Origin: CAZTHM01 sp041946825
Lineage (GTDB): Bacteria > Acidobacteriota > Terriglobia > UBA7540
DNA: 64,000 nucleotides
Assembly: GCA_041946825.1 (NCBI GenBank)
Contig: JBHGBD010000001.1
Span: 496,001 to 560,000 of the forward strand
Reading direction: 5' to 3'
Shown here: piece after piece, positions 16,906 to 24,826 of the stretch
Layout: each line of letters starts with the position of its first letter
Numbering within the stretch: position 1 is the stretch's first letter
Notes under the pieces: model-generated
What the model saw: the letters and a program-made list of their open reading frames with translations, nothing else
Told to the model about the DNA's origin: nothing
Database searches by the model: none
Made by a program: the position numbers and the translations under genes

Positions 16906-17952
16906 ATGAAACACACGCGCATCATGGTCACTCACTATGGCGGCCCGGACGCGCTGCAGGTGGTTGAAGAGGAGTGTCCCGAGCCGAAGCGCGGTCAAGT
17001 GCGCGTGAGAGTGCTGGCCGCGGGCGTGGCCTTGCCCGACCTGATGATGCGCGAGGGCATTCATCCCGAGACGCCCCGGCTGCCTTTCACGCCCGGGTGG
17101 GATCTGGTCGGCGTGGTGGATCGGCTGGGGGAAGGTGTCTCAGGAATCGAGCAGGGCCAGACAGTTGCCGCGCTGCCCATCAGCGGCGCGTACGCGGAAT
17201 TCGTTTGCCTGCGGCAACGCGAGTTGGTTCCGGTGCCGGCCGGATTGGACCCCGCCGAGGCGGTCAGCCTCGTGTTGAACTACATCACCGCGTACCAGAT
17301 GCTCCACCGCTCCGCCAAGGTCCGGCCGGGCCAGCGCGTGCTGATTCACGGTGCGGCAGGCGGGGTCGGCACGGCGCTACTGCAATTGGGGCGCCTGGCC
17401 GGGCTCGAGATGTACGGCACCTGTTCGTCGCCACGGGCGGCGGCCGTTACCGATCTGGGCGGCATCCCGATTGATTACCGCCATCTCGATTTCGTGGAAG
17501 AAATTCGCCGGCTCACGAAGGAGGGCGTGGACGCGGTCTTTGACGGCATCGGGGGCGCGCATATCTGGCGTTCCCGCAAGGCGCTGCGTCCCGGCGGGAA
17601 GGTCGTGGCCTACGGCCTGACGGGCTCGCTCAGCGCAGGACGATTGGCCTCCGGCCGCTCCGGCGGGCGTCATCGCTTTCGCGCCATCGCTATCTTCGGG
17701 TTGTACATTGCCGGCGGCTGGGTGCTCCCGGGCCGCAAACGCGTCGTCCCTTACAGCATCCAGACGCTTAAGCGGCTGAGGCCGGCGTTGTTTCGACAGG
17801 ACCTGATCGCGCTGCTCGACCTCCTCCAACAGAAGAAAATCAAGCCGCTGGTCGCCGGGCGATTTCCCCTTGCCGAAGCACGACGCGCCCACGAATTGCT
17901 CGGGAAAGAAGGCGTGACAGGCAAAATCGTGCTCGTACCTGGCGGCCCGTAA
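16906..17952 (+). CDS. MDR-family NAD(P)H:quinone oxidoreductase / zinc-type alcohol dehydrogenase-like protein
   Basis: 348 aa with a GGAGAGG ribosome-binding site. The N-terminal GroES-like domain (RIMVTHYGGPDALQVVEEECPEPKRGQVRVRV) and a Rossmann domain with HGAAGGVGTALLQLGRLAGLEMYGT place it in the medium-chain dehydrogenase/reductase superfamily. The catalytic Cys/His zinc ligands of alcohol dehydrogenases are absent, so a zinc-free quinone-oxidoreductase (QOR-like) type is likelier. It probably reduces quinones or enals with NADPH in the cytosol. A segment around RLASGRSGGRHRFRAIAIFGLYIAGGWVLPGRK, common in the vinyl-ketone/quinone subgroup, is present. The gene stands alone and is followed at once by palindromic repeats. 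Confidence 0.9.
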   Translation: MKHTRIMVTHYGGPDALQVVEEECPEPKRGQVRVRVLAAGVALPDLMMREGIHPETPRLPFTPGWDLVGVVDRLGEGVSGIEQGQTVAALPISGAYAEFVCLRQRELVPVPAGLDPAEAVSLVLNYITAYQMLHRSAKVRPGQRVLIHGAAGGVGTALLQLGRLAGLEMYGTCSSPRAAAVTDLGGIPIDYRHLDFVEEIRRLTKEGVDAVFDGIGGAHIWRSRKALRPGGKVVAYGLTGSLSAGRLASGRSGGRHRFRAIAIFGLYIAGGWVLPGRKRVVPYSIQTLKRLRPALFRQDLIALLDLLQQKKIKPLVAGRFPLAEARRAHELLGKEGVTGKIVLVPGGP

Positions 17953-17953
17953 T

Positions 17954-17974
17954 GACGGCCCGCTGGGCCGTCTC
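17954..17974. repeat. Palindromic element, copy 1
   Basis: GACGGCC-CGCTG-GGCCGTC, a 7-bp stem directly after the stop codon of the MDR gene. A closely related, longer copy lies at 18751-18775. A second small palindrome, GGCGATC-TGT-GATCGCC, follows at 17981-17997. It could double as a terminator hairpin but has no T-tract. Confidence 0.7.
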
Positions 17975-18003
17975 TGTAGCGGCGATCTGTGATCGCCGGT
18001 CCT

Positions 18004-18109
18004 TGTCATTCTGAGTCCCGATGCAGGTCATCGGGACGAAGAATCTGCAGTCGCGGTCGAAAGGAGGCAACTTCAGATCCTTCGCCCAAAATGCGGGCTC
18101 AGGATGACA
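18004..18109. repeat. MITE-like inverted-repeat element with TGTCATTCTGAG termini
   Basis: The left end TGTCATTCTGAG (18004-18015) and right end CTCAGGATGACA (18098-18109) are inverted with 11 of 12 matches. An inner stem, TCCCGATG with CATCGGGA, lies near the left end. GAAGAATC and GATCCTTCG are further complementary parts. The 106-bp non-coding element between two genes has the look of a non-autonomous mobile or REP-like element. Confidence 0.65.
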
Positions 18110-18139
18110 AATTGAAGGGCCGCCCGCCCAGTGGCGAGC

Positions 18140-18688
18140 CTACTCCCCGCTCTGCAGTATTTCCTGGACGATTCGTGCGTCTTCGGTGCCCAAGCCGGGA
18201 GCGCCTTTCTTGAGCATGTTCACGAACCACTCGATCTCATCCGGCTCAGTGGGAAAGCCGATATTCCCGCTGTCATCCTTGCTCTTTGGCGGTTTGCGGG
18301 AATTGGCGATGAGCTGGCCGTTCGAATCGACAATCGCGAAGAAGGGCAAACTCCCCCACGCGCCGCCCAGCTTGCGGAAGAGCTTTTCGCCCCCCGGGTT
18401 ATTGAGCTTGGGATTGCCGCCGTACTCTTCGGCCACCGTGACTCGGGTGATCACGAAGTGCTTGGTGATGATGGGTTGGATTTGAGGGCTGGCCAGAAAA
18501 GATTCGAGTTCGTGGCACGGTTCGCACCAGGAGGCGCCAAAACTGACGAAGACGTTTTTGTGCTGCTCGGAGGCCGTCGCGCGCGCCCCCTCGAGTATCT
18601 CCTCAGCCCGAGGCGGCTTGTCCGCCGCCACACCGGCCGCGCCAAAAATCACCACCATCGTCAGTCCCATTAGAGTCGCGCGCATCAT
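18140..18688 (-). CDS. Exported thioredoxin-like protein with WCEPC active site
   Basis: 182 aa. ATG at 18688 (or the next codon, 18685) follows AGGAGG; an earlier in-frame codon at 18703 would lie inside the ribosome-binding site. A signal peptide (MMRATLMGLTMVVIFGAAGVAA) leads into a thioredoxin fold with FGASWCEPCHELESFL near residue 58, PFFAIVDSNGQ with the family's cis-Pro region modified, and a C-terminal helix. The CxxC pair suggests a periplasmic disulfide reductase or DUF255/thioredoxin-7-like role. It is isolated between palindromic elements, with no cytochrome-maturation genes beside it. Confidence 0.88.
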   Translation of the reverse strand: MMRATLMGLTMVVIFGAAGVAADKPPRAEEILEGARATASEQHKNVFVSFGASWCEPCHELESFLASPQIQPIITKHFVITRVTVAEEYGGNPKLNNPGGEKLFRKLGGAWGSLPFFAIVDSNGQLIANSRKPPKSKDDSGNIGFPTEPDEIEWFVNMLKKGAPGLGTEDARIVQEILQSGE

Positions 18689-18750
18689 TGCCCCTCCTCT
18701 CAATCACTTTCACCTGCCGTCCACTCGCGCGTCGCGACCTGTCGGGTCGT

Positions 18751-18775
18751 AGAGACGGCCCGCTAGGCCGTCTCT
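18751..18775. repeat. Palindromic element, copy 2
   Basis: AGAGACGGCC-CGCTA-GGCCGTCTCT: perfect 10-bp arms with a 5-nt loop. The core differs by one loop base from the element at 17954-17974. The two copies flank the thioredoxin-like gene. Confidence 0.75.
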
Positions 18776-18780
18776 GCGCA

Positions 18781-18881
18781 GGGTGGCGCACATATGCCGC
18801 TTTGTTGCATGTGTGCGTTCGCCATCCAGCCGGCGCACGTTCATCGCACACATCGCAAACTGCGCGATGTATGCGCCACCC
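18781..18881. repeat. MITE-like element with GGGTGGCGCA termini
   Basis: Perfect 10-bp terminal inverted repeats GGGTGGCGCA (18781-18790) and TGCGCCACCC (18872-18881) enclose nested complementary segments (GTGTGCG with CGCACAC). The whole 101-bp segment could fold into a long hairpin. It ends 20 bp from the stop of the OLD nuclease gene. Confidence 0.6.
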
Positions 18882-18901
18882 GCCGAACTCGTCCCGACCC
18901 G

Positions 18902-21058
18902 TCAGGCGTGTGCGCCAGCCGGCGCCGCTTCGCAGGGAAAGATCTTGCTAAAGATTACCTCAAACTCAGGCTTTCTCGTCCCGTCACCATCAACCTCAAT
19001 CTGATCGCAAAGCGCGACCACCTGTTCTTTCGTCGTGACTCGGCTACAGAAATCGAGAGCCATGGAGGGCTTATCCGGTCCCGTTACTTCCGGTGGGTAG
19101 TACGCCTCCACGGTTCCTCGATCAAGAATGAAGATATCACTAGCCCAAAGCGACCTGATCAGAGCTCGCTTCCGCGTCACGATCTCATCATCTTTTTCGT
19201 CCTCAAGCACAGCTCTACGCGTTTTTTCAGTTTCGTCGCCAAAAAAAGCACTCTCTGCCTCCTCCCATTGTTGGGCAGTAGCCCCCCCTGCCAACACATG
19301 ACGACCGATCTCTCGGAGAGCCCGATATTGAGCACGACGGGTCGGCGATTCAGCGATTTCTTTTAGGTCACCAGAGGAGAGCTTACCGGTAATTCCATGG
19401 ATCTGGGCGTATTCGTCGACGGCCCTAATTAGGTCTTCCCGGGCCTGCACGCACGCGGCTGGAGCCCCCAAATGTCGGAACCCATCGAGCAAACAATCCA
19501 AGTCACCAATGACGCAGACACGAATTCCAAAGGCGGTAAAGAACTTCTTATATCGTTCAACTCCGCCTTTTCCACTAATTCGGCAGAATGCCAATCCGGC
19601 CCGATCAGCCTCCCATGCCTCATTTATGGTTCGAGCTAAGTGTGGCATCACGAGAAAGTCGGAGTCGCCCTCCACCAAAACAACAGTCCTGCAAAAAAAC
19701 GCGGCGTTAGTTGTTTCGAAAGTGATTAGCTGAAATTTCGCTTTTTCCTCTAAGGAAGTCAAATCGATTGGGCGGCTTTCTGCAAAAGGCTTTGGACCCA
19801 TCGTCGTATCCGTCTTTTTCGCCAATTTGACAAACGTCCCCGTCGAATCAGGCCCAAAGAAGAGAGGTGAATGTGTACTGACCACAACGTGATGCGATAC
19901 CGAAATCTCTGACAAAGCATCGAAAAGGATGCGCTGCGCGACAGGGTGCAGATAAAGCTCCGGTTCCTCGAAAAGGAATAGATAGCCAGGGGTCGTGGGC
20001 ACCTTTACCTCAGCGCTGGAAGTTCTTCGCTTAAGGTCGACGTATGCACGGAGTATCGCGAACGTAACAGCACGCTTGAGGCCGTCGCCTTTTGAACTAA
20101 GCTCTCCCAAGACACCATCATTGGCCCAAATTTGCGCACTTGACAGCACGGTTTTTATTTCGGGCGGGGGAATTCTGATGTCGAGTGATACGGATTGGAA
20201 ATTCTCCTTCACGTATGTCTCAACGGCCGATTCTATTTGCTTAACCGCATCCAAGCGATCATCGCTCAGCGTCCCGTCAGGATGCTCGACACGGTTAAGC
20301 CATTTATTCAGAACCTTAAAGGTCTCCTCTGTCTGCTGCAGCTGCGGTGTTATCTCGTTGAGCAGAATTCCCAGAAGCTTGCCGAAGGATGTACTTTCCT
20401 TTGTCTTGACGTCGTCGCTCAGGTCCTTAACGGCGGGGATGTAAATCGGCTCGGGCAACAGAGGCCGAATGGTGTTGTCCAAACCGCTTGGAAGGTCTTT
20501 CTCCTGATCGGTTTTTTGGTCATCCGCAATCGTGAGTGCCAATTGCTCAATCAGCTCGCGGGCCCGGGTCTGGTTAGTTTTGGAATCAATATTGGCTTTG
20601 ACCTCGGGAAATACCGCGACGATTTCGCTGGCGAAAGAGGAGCTTGGTTTCTTGCCCTTAAGCAAATCGTCTATCGAAGCCTGGTCAAAGCGCTTTTCAG
20701 TTGGGATACGTGCGATCCAGCGGAGGCGATTGGTTCCGTCGGGTTCGTAGCGGCGGACTAACACCAACGAGCCGCCATGAAGAATGCCTCTTGTCCTGTT
20801 CCGGTGCTCCTCGTTGGAAATTACCGAAAGATCATCGTCGGAAATTCCTTCAAAGCGGACTGAAATGCTAATCGGCTGTGTGGGGTCGTAAAAAACGTCA
20901 GGTGCTATCTTGCGGCCTTCCACAAACAGCAAAAGTGCTTGCAGCAGAGACGATTTTCCACTGTTGTTCTCGCCTATCAGGCATACGAAGCGCGACATGG
21001 GACTTTCAACGGTTCGGAGCGCCTTGAAATTGTTGATTTTTATCTTTGTTATTCTCAT
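18902..21058 (-). CDS. OLD-family ATP-dependent nuclease (AAA ATPase plus TOPRIM)
   Basis: 718 aa. The N-terminal ABC/SMC-like ATPase has Walker A GENNSGKSS at residues 29-37, a signature-like region (LSSKGDGLKRAVTFAILRAYVDL) and Walker B LFEEPELYLHP near 365, then VVSTHSPLFF. The C-terminal TOPRIM nuclease has VLVEGDSDFLVMP near 461 and IGDLDC. This is the single-protein OLD architecture; OLD and its Gabija relative act in phage exclusion and degrade DNA. No UvrD-like helicase neighbour is present, so it is not a Gabija operon. The gene is visibly AT-richer than its surroundings and lies beside palindromic elements, suggesting horizontal acquisition. It starts with ATG at 21058. Confidence 0.92.
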   Translation of the reverse strand: MRITKIKINNFKALRTVESPMSRFVCLIGENNSGKSSLLQALLLFVEGRKIAPDVFYDPTQPISISVRFEGISDDDLSVISNEEHRNRTRGILHGGSLVLVRRYEPDGTNRLRWIARIPTEKRFDQASIDDLLKGKKPSSSFASEIVAVFPEVKANIDSKTNQTRARELIEQLALTIADDQKTDQEKDLPSGLDNTIRPLLPEPIYIPAVKDLSDDVKTKESTSFGKLLGILLNEITPQLQQTEETFKVLNKWLNRVEHPDGTLSDDRLDAVKQIESAVETYVKENFQSVSLDIRIPPPEIKTVLSSAQIWANDGVLGELSSKGDGLKRAVTFAILRAYVDLKRRTSSAEVKVPTTPGYLFLFEEPELYLHPVAQRILFDALSEISVSHHVVVSTHSPLFFGPDSTGTFVKLAKKTDTTMGPKPFAESRPIDLTSLEEKAKFQLITFETTNAAFFCRTVVLVEGDSDFLVMPHLARTINEAWEADRAGLAFCRISGKGGVERYKKFFTAFGIRVCVIGDLDCLLDGFRHLGAPAACVQAREDLIRAVDEYAQIHGITGKLSSGDLKEIAESPTRRAQYRALREIGRHVLAGGATAQQWEEAESAFFGDETEKTRRAVLEDEKDDEIVTRKRALIRSLWASDIFILDRGTVEAYYPPEVTGPDKPSMALDFCSRVTTKEQVVALCDQIEVDGDGTRKPEFEVIFSKIFPCEAAPAGAHA

Positions 21059-21196
21059 CTGTACCGGATTCCTTCCGCTTTATCCGCCGCCGGCCCAGCA
21101 TCGCCTGTGAGTTCGTCCAATGTGTCTGAGCGGTAGCGCGGAGTTGGTTTCTAACCCTGCGGCACTTAATCTTGATCAAAACTCAGAAGCCGCGGA

Positions 21197-21224
21197 GTTA
21201 CAAGCCGACTGCTTGCCATACGAG
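21197..21224 (-). other. tRNA-Thr(UGU)-like fragment, probably a remnant
   Basis: On the minus strand this reads CTCGTATGGCAAGCAG then TCGGCTTGTAAC, resembling the D-arm and anticodon-loop half of a tRNA-Thr with anticodon TGT. The 3' half of the anticodon stem and the T-arm do not pair, so it cannot be an intact tRNA. It lies about 140 bp upstream of the OLD gene and may be chance similarity. Confidence 0.25.
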
Positions 21225-21300
21225 AACGGTTCGTCACCGGCCGATAACCGGCGATAGAACGGTAGAGGTTTATAACGGGGGGGAGGGGAAAAGCAAGAGA

Positions 21301-21323
21301 CAAAATGCCCGAAGGGCATTTTG
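21301..21323. terminator. Bidirectional rho-independent-terminator-like hairpin
   Basis: CAAAATGCCC-GAA-GGGCATTTTG: perfect 10-bp stem, 3-nt loop, A-tract on one side and T-tract on the other. It lies between two divergent genes (OLD and the kinase), where no transcript of either should end. It may mark a boundary of inserted DNA or an unrecognised short transcript. Confidence 0.5.
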
Positions 21324-21325
21324 GG

Positions 21326-21541
21326 GGAGTAGGGAATAGAGAGTAGGGAACAGGTGACAGGGGACTGCGGGAAGGGAATTCAGAAGCCAGAAGCCAGAAG
21401 TCAGAATCAAGAATCCAGAAGCCAGAATGAAGAAGCCAGAAGTCAGAATTCAGAATCAAGAAGCCAGAAGTCAGAAGTCAGAATCAACAAACCAGAATCC
21501 AGAATTCAGAATCCAGAAGCGGGAATGAAGAAGCCCGAAGG
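21326..21541. repeat. Largest period-7 repeat array, about 30 units
   Basis: First block (21326-21374): GGAGTAG, GGAATAG, AGAGTAG, GGAACAG, GTGACAG, GGGACTG, CGGGAAG. Second block (21381-21541): 23 in-phase heptamers built on CAGAAGC, CAGAAGT, CAGAATC, CAGAATT, AAGAAGC and AAGAATC. Phase shifts by one base between blocks. The rest of the 21059-21767 intergenic region has no gene that I can see. Confidence 0.9.
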
Positions 21542-21728
21542 CGGGAGACTGGAGGTGGTCGGGGGGCGGAGTGATACTTACCGACCGGCCGGTGGGCACT
21601 CGCCGGGAAGCGTCCGCCCGCTTTTTCAGCAGAACGAGCTATCACGGAATTGGGTTGACCAGGATCCGGAAGCAAGCTGCTGGCGCGGACTTGTCCAGGT
21701 CTCGGGTCCCTCCGCGGCAGTTCCCTTG

Positions 21729-21737
21729 TGCTATACT
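21729..21737 (+). promoter_or_regulatory. Extended -10 element upstream of the kinase gene
   Basis: TG-C-TATACT at 21729-21737 fits an extended -10 box. No -35 hexamer is seen at the right distance. Transcription would begin about 25 nt before the kinase ATG. Confidence 0.35.
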
Positions 21738-21767
21738 TCGCGAGACCTTTCTCAGGCGCCGAGACGG

Positions 21768-23528
21768 ATGAAAAGCTGCCCCACCTGCCAAGCCGGTTAC
21801 CCGACACATTTTGCGGTCTGTCCTCAGGATGGCACCCCGCTGGTTGAGTACGGCGAATGGCCCGAGGGAACGATCATCCGGGGAAAGTACCGCATCCTGC
21901 AGAAAATCGGCCAGGGCGGGATGGGCGCTGTGTACAAAGCGCTGCACGTGACCTTCGACGAGCTCCGCGCTATCAAGGTCATCAGCCCCGACCTCGTGAA
22001 CGACCAGATGTTTCTGAAGCGCTTCAAGCACGAGGCGGTCATCACTCGAAAACTCCAGCACCCCAACGCCGTCCGCGTGGACGACATTGACGAATCCGAG
22101 GACGGCCGGCCCTTCATTGTGATGGAGTTCATCGAAGGGCGAAGCCTGCGCAAACTGATCGAAGAAGAAGGCGCCATGCCGTCGCCGCGAGTCTGCTCCA
22201 TCATCAAGCAGGTTGCCGCCGGGCTCGAGGCCGCGCATCGGCTGGGCATGGTGCATCGCGACATCAAGCCGGACAACATCGTCCTGATTCCGGCGGCTGA
22301 GGGCGAAACAGCCAAAGTCCTCGACTTCGGCATCGCCAAAATTAAGGAGAGCCGCAGGAGCGACGCGGCCGGTATGACGCTGACCGGAACCGGGGTCGTC
22401 ATCGGCACGCCTCAGTACATGTCTCCCGAGCAGGCCATGGGCAAGCGTGGCGACGAGCTCGACGGTCGGTCGGACCTCTACTCGCTCGGCATCGTGATGT
22501 ACCAGATGCTGACCGGGGATTTGCCCTACAAGGCCGATACGACCATGGCCATGATTCTGGCGCACCTCCAGGCGCGGCCCACGCCCATACGAAGCGTCCG
22601 GCCGGATCTGCAGGTCCCGGATTCCATTGCCGCGGTTGTAATGCGCCTGCTCGAAAAGCAGCCGGATATGCGCCCGGCAAGCGCTGGCGCCTTGATCGCG
22701 GAAATTGAGCAGGCGGAGGCGGAGACGATTTCTCCGCGTGAGACGCTGCGCTCGCTTCCCGAGAATGTCTACTCTCCCCACGCCGCCGCGGGCGCGTTGC
22801 AATCGGCTCTTCGAGGAGAGCCCAGGAGAGAACCTCCCCAGCCTCCTGCCTCACCTCCACATCCGCCAGAGATTCCGGTCGCCGAGCCTCGCCCTGCCCG
22901 GGCGGCGGAGCCGGCTCGCCAACCTGTCGCGGCACCTCGCCCCGCTGCCGTACTCGCGCCTCCCGCGCGCAGGTCGTCACAGTGGGGAATCTGGGTCGCT
23001 GTGGCTATTCTGGTAGCGGGATTGGCGGGCGGGGGCTGGTACATTTCCTCTCGCACGGCCGCGCCTGAGCCGCAGCCCCAGACGGGCGCGCCGGCGTCAG
23101 CCGCTCCAGCTTCCGAGGCCGGATCGCCACCGGCGCCTTCCACCGAAAACACCACGACGCCGTCTGAGCCGGTCGCCGCGCAGCCGGAGCCTACTCAGCC
23201 CCCGAAAGAAGCTCAGGTGGAGCCTGCTACTCCCTCTCAGAGGCCAGCGCCCGTTCGCATGGCCCGGCCCGAACCTACCGTAGAAACACCTTCCCGCCCG
23301 AGGATCCCCATTGCGCGCCGACCAGAGCCGCAGACACCTTCGATTGACCCGAAGCAGATTTCGGCGGCAATCAAGATGGGTGATTTCTTCTTTGAGCGCG
23401 GGGAATACGACAGCGCCCTGGGAGAATACCAGCGGGGGCTCGGGCTCGACCCCACGAACCAGGTGCTGAGGGCCAAAATCCTTCGCACCCGCCGTGCCAA
23501 AGCCGCTGAGGAAAGCCTCAATCGATAA
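21768..23528 (+). CDS. Transmembrane serine/threonine protein kinase with N-terminal zinc ribbon
   Basis: 586 aa from ATG 21768; the frame stays open upstream only through repeat DNA. An N-terminal zinc ribbon (CPTCQAGY, CPQDGTPL) precedes a Hanks-type kinase domain: glycine loop IGQGGMGAVYKA, Lys in RAIKVI, catalytic VHRDIKPDNIV, VLDFGIAK, and GTPQYMSPEQA. A proline/alanine-rich linker leads to one membrane helix near 405-425 (WGIWVAVAILVAGLAGGGWYI). Then follow a Pro-rich extracytoplasmic region and a short TPR-like end (GDFFFERGEYDSALGEYQRGLGLDP). It likely senses an envelope signal and phosphorylates cytoplasmic targets. Two PEGA-domain proteins follow in the same direction. Confidence 0.93.
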   Translation: MKSCPTCQAGYPTHFAVCPQDGTPLVEYGEWPEGTIIRGKYRILQKIGQGGMGAVYKALHVTFDELRAIKVISPDLVNDQMFLKRFKHEAVITRKLQHPNAVRVDDIDESEDGRPFIVMEFIEGRSLRKLIEEEGAMPSPRVCSIIKQVAAGLEAAHRLGMVHRDIKPDNIVLIPAAEGETAKVLDFGIAKIKESRRSDAAGMTLTGTGVVIGTPQYMSPEQAMGKRGDELDGRSDLYSLGIVMYQMLTGDLPYKADTTMAMILAHLQARPTPIRSVRPDLQVPDSIAAVVMRLLEKQPDMRPASAGALIAEIEQAEAETISPRETLRSLPENVYSPHAAAGALQSALRGEPRREPPQPPASPPHPPEIPVAEPRPARAAEPARQPVAAPRPAAVLAPPARRSSQWGIWVAVAILVAGLAGGGWYISSRTAAPEPQPQTGAPASAAPASEAGSPPAPSTENTTTPSEPVAAQPEPTQPPKEAQVEPATPSQRPAPVRMARPEPTVETPSRPRIPIARRPEPQTPSIDPKQISAAIKMGDFFFERGEYDSALGEYQRGLGLDPTNQVLRAKILRTRRAKAAEESLNR

Positions 23529-23635
23529 CCCGCCCCTGACAATCAAACGATGGAGTCTCGAGGGCTGCTCACTTGGACCAGCGCAATCCCCGCCTCTGGC
23601 TTGACGGCCTCGCTTGTGCGGTTTATAACCTTTTC

Positions 23636-24712
23636 ATGGAACTAGCCAATCTGCCGTCGCCCTCAGTATCCGGCCCGCGCACGTGGCAGCGGATATTTGC
23701 TTGCATGCTCATTGTTTCGGCGACGCTTTCCGTGGCTCTCGTCACATCGGTCGCGCAGGCGCAAACAAAACGCAAGCCGCTGACCAAAGGCGAAGTGCTG
23801 GAACTGCTTGAGAACAGCGTTTCGCAGGGTCGGATTGAGGACTTGGCGCGCCAGTACGGCATATCCTTCGAGGTGACCACGGAGGTCGAAGGCGAATTGC
23901 GCGATGCGGGGGCCGCGGATGAGCTTGTGAATGCGCTTCGGGGAATTGCTCCCAAACCCGCTGAGCAACCACCTGCCGCGCAAGCCCCGACCTCGCCGTC
24001 GCCGGCAGCACCTGCGCCGCCCGTGCTGCTGGTTGATAGCACGCCTCCGGGCGCCGAGGTCTATATTGATGAGGAGCGCGCGGGGAAGACAGGGCCAGAA
24101 GGGAAGTTGAAGATATCAACCCTTACTCCGGGCGAGCACCGCGTGCGCGTCTCCCTCGCCGGGTTCCAGGACTATTCCCGAAATCTGGATCTTCCCGCCG
24201 GCCAGACGACGATGGTGGCGGTGGCGCTCGAAGCCGTCAAACCACCAGCGGCCGCAGAACCAGCCCAACAGCCGGCTGCACCCGCCAACCCTTCCTCGGC
24301 GACGACGAATCCTCACCCTGAGAACTCCGCTGACGTGTACAAGGCCATGATGTCGGCGATGGCGGGGCAGATGGGCGGCGAGCCGGAGAATCCAAATACC
24401 AAGCGCTTCTACGTGACGCACCAGCACGGAGGGGGCGCATTTCGCAGCATCGGCTATGGCGCGGGAATGTGCTATGGCTGGCTGACGATTGGCGAGGGTA
24501 GAGTCCAGTACAGCAGCAACAGCGAGGATCACGCCTTTGACGCCGCGGCGAGTAAGGTGACCGAGGTTCAGGTCAAAAGCAACCACATCCATTTGCGCGT
24601 CAAGGACAAGAAATATCATCTCGTCATGCAGGAGATGGGGCCCTTCGGAGGAGGGGGTTCCGGCTCCATTCGAAAGGCCTTTGAGTCGGTCGGCATCAAG
24701 CCTAAGAACTGA
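23636..24712 (+). CDS. Exported PEGA-domain protein with C-terminal PH/GRAM-like domain
   Basis: About 358 aa from ATG 23636. A signal segment (about 20-45) precedes a helical module (LTKGEVLELLENSVSQGRIEDLARQYGISFEVT, RDAGAADELVNALRG). A PEGA domain follows at about 130-205 (LVDSTPPGAEVYIDEERAGKTGPEGKLKISTLTPGEHRVRVSLAGF). After a proline-rich linker, the C-terminal domain begins FYVTHQHGGG and includes WLTIGEGRVQYSS, LRVKDKKYHLVMQ, a PH/GRAM-like pattern. PEGA domains occur on surface or envelope proteins near Ser/Thr kinases. It is a paralogue of the next gene, which shares every module except PDZ. Function is otherwise unknown. Confidence 0.8.
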   Translation: MELANLPSPSVSGPRTWQRIFACMLIVSATLSVALVTSVAQAQTKRKPLTKGEVLELLENSVSQGRIEDLARQYGISFEVTTEVEGELRDAGAADELVNALRGIAPKPAEQPPAAQAPTSPSPAAPAPPVLLVDSTPPGAEVYIDEERAGKTGPEGKLKISTLTPGEHRVRVSLAGFQDYSRNLDLPAGQTTMVAVALEAVKPPAAAEPAQQPAAPANPSSATTNPHPENSADVYKAMMSAMAGQMGGEPENPNTKRFYVTHQHGGGAFRSIGYGAGMCYGWLTIGEGRVQYSSNSEDHAFDAAASKVTEVQVKSNHIHLRVKDKKYHLVMQEMGPFGGGGSGSIRKAFESVGIKPKN

Positions 24713-24826
24713 ATCGCGCGTGTTGAGATTCGGAAATTCAACTCTTGGTGCCGAGCCACTGCAGAAGGTTCATTCTTAGCGACGGCTTAATGGGGAAGGC
24801 TCCAGGCCCTCCCCGATGCCCGGTCT

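Noticed and set aside
18902..21058. Gabija defence system
   Set aside because: The OLD-type nuclease resembles GajA, but no UvrD-like GajB helicase gene is next to it on either side.
21326..21541. CRISPR array
   Set aside because: Repeats are 7-nt tandem units without spacers and no cas genes are present.
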